Of a DNA stretch of 64,000 nucleotides, positions 59,321-64,000 are shown piece after piece; position 1 is the first letter of the stretch; every line of letters begins with the position of its first letter. The position numbers were made by a program, and so were the translations under genes. Below the pieces are notes generated by a model. It saw nothing but the letters and a program-made list of their open reading frames with translations. It was not told where the DNA came from and made no database searches. Source of the stretch: Hippophae tibetana (lineage: Eukaryota; Streptophyta; Magnoliopsida; Rosales; Elaeagnaceae); assembly GCA_037013495.1 (NCBI GenBank), contig CM072802.1, positions 49,155,275 to 49,219,274 of the forward strand. Reading direction: 5' to 3'.

Positions 59321-59917
59321 ATTAACAGAGAATAAAGTGTAGGAATATACTCCAGTTTATCTTCATCATCTCTCCATCATCTCTCGTAATATAATCTTCA
59401 TTTTGGAATAAAGGTTTTTGATATTTTATTAATAAAATTTTATTTCCGTTTAGAATGTTGGTTTTATTGAGATATTTTCTTAGATGTTCATTTTAGTTTT
59501 AAATTTTTTCATTCACCTTTACGTTAGTATAGATTTATTTATCGTTTCGATATCACTTGCATAGGAATTAGGACAAAAACTCTTATGGGCCAAAAAACCA
59601 GTAAAAAAGAAGCCAATAATCCAAACAATTCAGGCTCAATCCAACCATCCAATCAGAAAACTGTCATACTGCTGCAGGCCAGATTTGTTCAAATGGAGGA
59701 ATACTTCAGATGAAAATTTTAAATTGAGCAATCCACAACCATTTAGTTTTGGTTTCAGATTGATCCATAAAATACAGTTCCAAAATACACGCATCCATCT
59801 TCCTCTCATAAACTCTCCATGACAGCAAGTAAAAGCACCAAGAAGTAGTTTTATGAATGCAATTGCAGCCATGTATTTGCATCAAGAAGGGAAACATGTA
59901 AATATAAAAATTATACC

Positions 59918-60104
59918 TGCTGCCAATGGGTAGGAGGGTCCTCAGGGGCAGTGGACAGAGTAAGTGCATCATTTGGATTTGACCGTTTCTTCCCTTGACA
60001 ACCATCCAACATGTCGACTGAGGATTGTGCATGAATATTGGCAGGAGATGTTGCAGGTCCACTGAATTCAACATCAAACCAAAATGCAAAGCCATGTAGT
60101 GGGG
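59918..60104 (-). CDS. PRMT6: PRMT6-type arginine methyltransferase, internal exon
   Basis: 187 bp. Acceptor gatttcag at 60105-60112 and donor gtataat at 59911-59917 (minus). It encodes PLHGFAFWFDVEFSGPA, then a variable Ser- and Gln-rich linker, then KKRSNPNDALTLSTAPEDPPTHWQQ. The block HGFAFWFDVEF followed by LSTAPEDPPTHWQQ is the beta-barrel signature of type I arginine methyltransferases of the PRMT6 group. It joins in phase 0 to 52766 across a 7.15-kb intron. The catalytic (SAM-binding) exons lie upstream, beyond 63998. Alternatives within the PRMT family cannot be excluded, but the linker position favours PRMT6. Confidence 0.87.
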
Positions 60105-60810
60105 CTGAAATCGAAGGAAAGTTAGAACTCTAGCCGTACAAACTAAAGGTAACTGGGCAGAATAATTGAGAAGTTCATAAATCCATGAATGCAAAGGTTT
60201 ATGATGACTTGCATCGTGGGGGGCTCTTTCAAATAAGACTTATGACTTGCCTCGTGAGAAACAAGGCATAAAAACACATTTTAAATCCTTGGTTCTTGAT
60301 TTAAGGACAGGTGGATGGAAAGCAGACGGAGAACCTCCCTCTATATTCATGTCAAGCTAATTTTTCGCTCTTTATTAAAAGGCTGAATTATCATACATGA
60401 CTTCCTCGTTTTTCAATGGGTCTCTTGGGTATTTTTTTGGAGCAATTTAGTCCTCTTGTTCTGGAAAAGTGGCACATTTTTATTTAGTTTTTAATCATCT
60501 TGTCAACTTTTTTTCTGACAGATCATTGTTTCTATAGGCAATGCCAAGTGAAAAAATTGAAAAAATAAATAAATAAATACATAGGAAAACAAATTAAAGA
60601 AAATGTCTATTTGCCATTGCATTGTCACTTTTTTTTCCAAAATAAGTGGACTAAACTGCTCCAGTAAATAACTAGGAGGACCTAAATGCTCTAGTTATGA
60701 AAACAAGGGACTCTGACAATACTTTCCCTTATTATAATTATCATATGTAAAGAATATATTGTGACTAAAGAAATATAAACATAAAAAAAAGGTACAGCAT
60801 GTATGAAATT
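60105..60810 (-). other. Intron or 5' part of the PRMT6-type gene without visible exon
   Basis: Follows the acceptor at 60105-60107 on the minus strand. No further exon of the methyltransferase is recognisable, so the preceding exon should lie beyond the copia element and the window end. Confidence 0.6.
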
Positions 60811-60817
60811 TGTTGAC

Positions 60818-61042
60818 TGTCTATGAACAGCTGTGGACAACTATTTATGGACAATTTGTGGGCAGCCATGGATTGCTGTCTATGGACAGCTATAGACAGC
60901 TGTTTATAGACAATTATTTACAGCTAAAATAGACTATGAACAGCAGCTGTGTACAACTAAATGAATATGAACAACAAATTACAGCAAAACTGTTATGGAC
61001 AGCTAAGTTGTCAATGGAACACAGCAAAGCTGTCCATTGACA
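60818..61042 (-). repeat. 3' LTR of the partial copia element
   Basis: The right edge is sharp: ccattgaca then the polypurine tract. The left edge is a guess from a matching TGTC...GACA end. The LTR is packed with ACAGCT/CAGCTG motifs, and its inner end can fold into a hairpin (61009-61042). Confidence 0.6.
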
Positions 61043-61049
61043 GCCCCCT

Positions 61050-63998
61050 TCAAATTGATGCGGGTTGATCAATAAGCATCAATTTGCGACTTAGGAAGCA
61101 ATGTCGATGACGATTGAGAGACTTGGTGAAGATATCAGCAATTTGTAGTTCAGTAGAAATATGTGGAAGAGTGATAACACGAGCTTCAAAGGCTTCACGG
61201 ATAGAGTGACAATCGACTTCAATATGCTTTGTGCGCTCATGATAGACCGGATTGGCCGTAATCTAAATAGCACTTGTATTATCGGCATGTAAAGATGTAG
61301 GATTGGTCTCAGAGAAGTCTAACTCAACTAGCAAACCTCGAACCCAAATAATTTCGGAACAAGCAAGAGACATTGCTCGATACTCAGATTCTGTAGATGA
61401 CTTAGAAACTCTGTCTTGTTTCTTACTCTTCCAGGAGATCAATGCATCACCTAAGAACATGCACCAACCAGTGATGGAGCGACGAGTATCAACACAGCCA
61501 GCCCAATCAGCATCGCTATAAGCAACAAGACGAAGAGAATTGCCTGAAGAAAAGAATAAGCCACGGGCAGAAGTGTCATGAATATAACGTATGATCCGAC
61601 GGACAGCAGCTAGATGAAGATGACGAGGAGCCTGAAGAAATTGGCTGACTTGTTGTACAGCAAAAGAAATATCTGGTCTAGTGATGGTGAGATATACAAG
61701 GCTACCTACCAATTTCAGATATAAGCTGGGATCAATAATTAAGTCACCTTCCTCTTTGCGAAGCTTGACATTTAATTCCATGGGAGTATCAACAGAGGTA
61801 GCTTCCTGTAATTCAGCTGTAATCACCAAATCACTAGCATATTTGTGTTGATTGAGGGAAATACCAGTGGGGCTACGATACATCTCAAGACCAAGAAAAT
61901 ATGTAAGAGACCCAAGATCTTTCATATGAAAAGATTGTGAGAGATGGGTTTTGAGCTGGACAAGTAAAGTAGAATCAGAACCAGTGATCACAATATCATC
62001 AACATAAACCAAAACAACAACAATTCCCATGTCTGATTTTCAAAGAAACAATGAAGTGTTATACTTGCTCTGCATGAAAGAAAATTGTAATAAAGTGGTT
62101 CGAAATTTTTCAAACCATGCCCGTGGAGCTTGTTTAAGACCATAAAGAGAACGACGAAGTTTACACACATTGGATGTCGGAGAGGAAAACAACCCTGGAG
62201 GTGGCTTCATATATATACATTCTTTAATATCTCCATGAAGGAAAACATTCTTAACATCCATCTGATGTAGTGGCCAATCATTGGAAGCAGCAAGAGCTAT
62301 TATCGTTCGAACAGTAGTCATTTTAGCCACAGAAGGAAAGGTTTCCTCATAATTAACACCATATTCCTGTTTGTTCCCAAGAACAACAAGCCGAGCTTTA
62401 TAACGATCCAAACTTCCATCAAAGCGAACCTTGACTGAGTAAACCCATTTGCAACCCAGAGGAACTATAGTAGAAGGACAAGACTCAATGTCCCAGGTGT
62501 GGTTGGCCTCAAGAGCAGCAATTTCTTCTTGCATAGCTTGGCACCAACAATCATGCTTGACAGCATATGAGTAGCATGTGGGAATATCAAAATTGGACAA
62601 TGCAGTAGTAAGAGCTGAAATAAAATTACCAGAAGAAAAACCATACCTATTAGGGGGTACAGACACTCGAGAAGAGCGACGTACCAGAGGCTCTGAAGGT
62701 GCTGCAACTGACTGATTTTGGTGTATGTTAGGATCAGATATCGGGTGAGCCACCGGAAGAGATTGTGGGCGGGATTGTCTTGTATATACCATTCCTGGTT
62801 TGAAGCGAGAATTGTTTTGAGGAAGAGCTAAGAACTGATGCTCAAAGGAGGAAAGGACTACAGTAGAAGAAAAGGGCACAGAAGACACAGGAAAAAAATG
62901 TTGATTTTCAAAGAAAATAACATTCCTAGAAATACGTGTACGATGTAATGTAGGATCATAGCAAACAAATCCCTTTTGACACACATTATTTCCTAAAAAT
63001 GCACATCTAACAGATTGAGCAGATAATTTATTCCGCTCATGAGGTGGTAAATGAACAAAACATACACAACCAAAGATACGAAGATTATCATAATTAGGTT
63101 GCTTAGTAAACAAACGAAAATAGGGAGATTCCATGTGCAAAACTTGGGAAGGTAAACGATTAATCAAGTGAGTAGCAGTCTTTAGAGCCTCAACCCAGAA
63201 CATGGATGGAACAGAAGATTCTAACAAGAGAGTACGTACCATATCAAGAAGATGACGATTTTTGCGTTCAGCTACTCCATTTTCTTGAGGAGTAGCCGGA
63301 CATGAACGTTGATGGATGATACCTTTAGAAGCCAAAAATACCTGAAACTCAGTAGACAAATATTCACCACCAGAATCTGTGCAAAATGTCTTAATATTTG
63401 CAGAAAATTGATTTTCAACATATGCTAAAAACTCGGTGAAAGTACGAAAAACCTCAGATTTAGAGCGAAGAAAATAAACTCAAGTGAATCTGCTATGATC
63501 ATCAATGAAAGTTACATAGTATTTAAATTTTTCATGTGAAGTAAGCGGGGAAGGTCCCCAAACATCACTGTGAATAAGATCAAAGCAGTGAGAAGCTCTA
63601 CTAGCATGCAAAGAAAATGGAAGAGTTTTGCTTTTACCAAGTTTACAAGAGTCACATTCAAAAGGTAAAGAAAAACGTTCTTTATTACCAAGAAAGCCCG
63701 AGTTCATTATATGAGATAATACTTGAGTATTAGGATGACCTAAACGACGATGCCACACTATACTTAGATTAGGAATATTATTACAAGCAAAAGACTCAAT
63801 AGAAGGAATTGGATAAATTGTTGGAATAGGTAAAAGTAATGGAAACAAACGTCCCACTTTAGGTCCATTCGCGATCAGATCCCCTGTTACCTGGTCCTGC
63901 ACAACACAACCATCACCAGAAAAGTTAACAGCACAATTGTTATCAACTAATTGACCAACAGAAATGAGATTTGTAGAAAGTTGAGGAGCAAGAAACAC
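61050..63998 (-). pseudogene. Copia polyprotein: protease to RNase H, three nonsense codons
   Basis: One frame of about 983 codons. GAG-pre-integrase WHRRLGHPNTQVL, then integrase LIHSDVWGPSP, FCTDSGGEYLS and ENGVAERKNRHLLD. Reverse transcriptase has [36 protein letters not shown] and an intact VYVDDIVITGSD. RNase H has YSDADWAGCVDTRRSITGW and STESEYRAMSLAC. It closes with ADIFTKSL and a TGA at 61050-61052, overlapping the polypurine tract. The only lesions seen are TGA near 63477 (W expected), TGA at 62040-62042 (R expected) and TAG at 61263-61265 (Q expected). No frameshift was found, unlike every other element in the window. Confidence 0.9.
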
Positions 63999-64000
63999 AT

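Larger units (their letters stand above)
52767..59917 (-). other. 7.15-kb intron of the PRMT6-type gene, carrying a copia element
   Basis: Lies between the GT donor at 59916-59917 and the AG acceptor at 52767-52769 (minus). The copia element 54371-59320 sits inside in antisense orientation. The remaining 2.2 kb (52770-54370 and 59321-59917) holds no exon or motif that I can identify. A block near 53540-53710 with repeated catgtcc/ccgtgtcc motifs looks like an old repeat. Confidence 0.8.
60818..63998 (-). mobile_element. Copia retrotransposon, 3' end within the window
   Basis: A minus-strand element whose 5' half is beyond the window. The 3' LTR is about 60818-61042 (TGTC...GACA ends; a start at 60811 is also possible). 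The polypurine tract (minus TTTGAAGGGGGC) is at 61043-61054. The polyprotein frame 61050-63998 is uninterrupted except for three nonsense codons. It lies in or upstream of the PRMT6-type gene in the same orientation as the gene. Confidence 0.87.

Overview
This looks like plant nuclear DNA from a eudicot. It is AT-rich, has spliced genes with GT/AG introns, an extracellular-LRR receptor-like protein gene, and mostly LTR retrotransposons of plant copia and gypsy type. The species cannot be fixed from sequence alone; a woody species such as grapevine would fit the long, retrotransposon-filled introns, but that is inference. I see no rRNA, tRNA, CRISPR or prokaryotic feature.

Layout. 1-405 is a decayed gypsy reverse-transcriptase fragment (minus). 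About 1990-5970 is the remains of a CACTA (En/Spm) transposon (plus), split by a gypsy solo LTR (3324-5190) with a perfect 5-bp target duplication. 6376-7796 is the tail and LTR of a SIRE-like copia. 7797-11198 is AT-rich and gene-poor. 11199-17456 is a young copia element (minus) with two LTRs, three coding blocks and a run of MYB-core repeats upstream of a TATA box. 17457-19989 is gene-poor and contains degenerate telomere-like repeats.

19990-35343 is a nest of elements. A LINE (minus) is split by an Athila-like gypsy element (20347-34570). The 5' LTR of that gypsy is itself split by a SIRE-like copia derivative carrying only gag (about 21208-26546). Its 3' LTR probably holds another gypsy LTR. 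The gypsy has lost its reverse transcriptase and most of its integrase.

35344-51333 is a broken receptor-like protein (RLP) gene (plus) in three pieces. The first gap is a non-coding LTR element (36507-44862), which itself hosts a further LTR (42051-43256). The second gap is a copia element (45184-50337, minus). Part of the LRR region was lost at that second insertion.

52517-60104 holds the last three coding exons of a protein arginine methyltransferase gene of the PRMT6 type (minus), the only apparently intact host gene. One of its introns is 7.15 kb and contains a copia element (54371-59320, plus). The preceding intron or upstream region contains another, nearly intact copia element (about 60818 to beyond the window end, minus). 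The RLP and PRMT6 genes are convergent.

Overall the window is a graveyard of nested retroelements around two host loci. I found no clearly new biological system. The most informative points are the nesting order, the MYB-type repeat array in the copia LTRs, an element disabled only by three nonsense codons, and the intron insertion in PRMT6.
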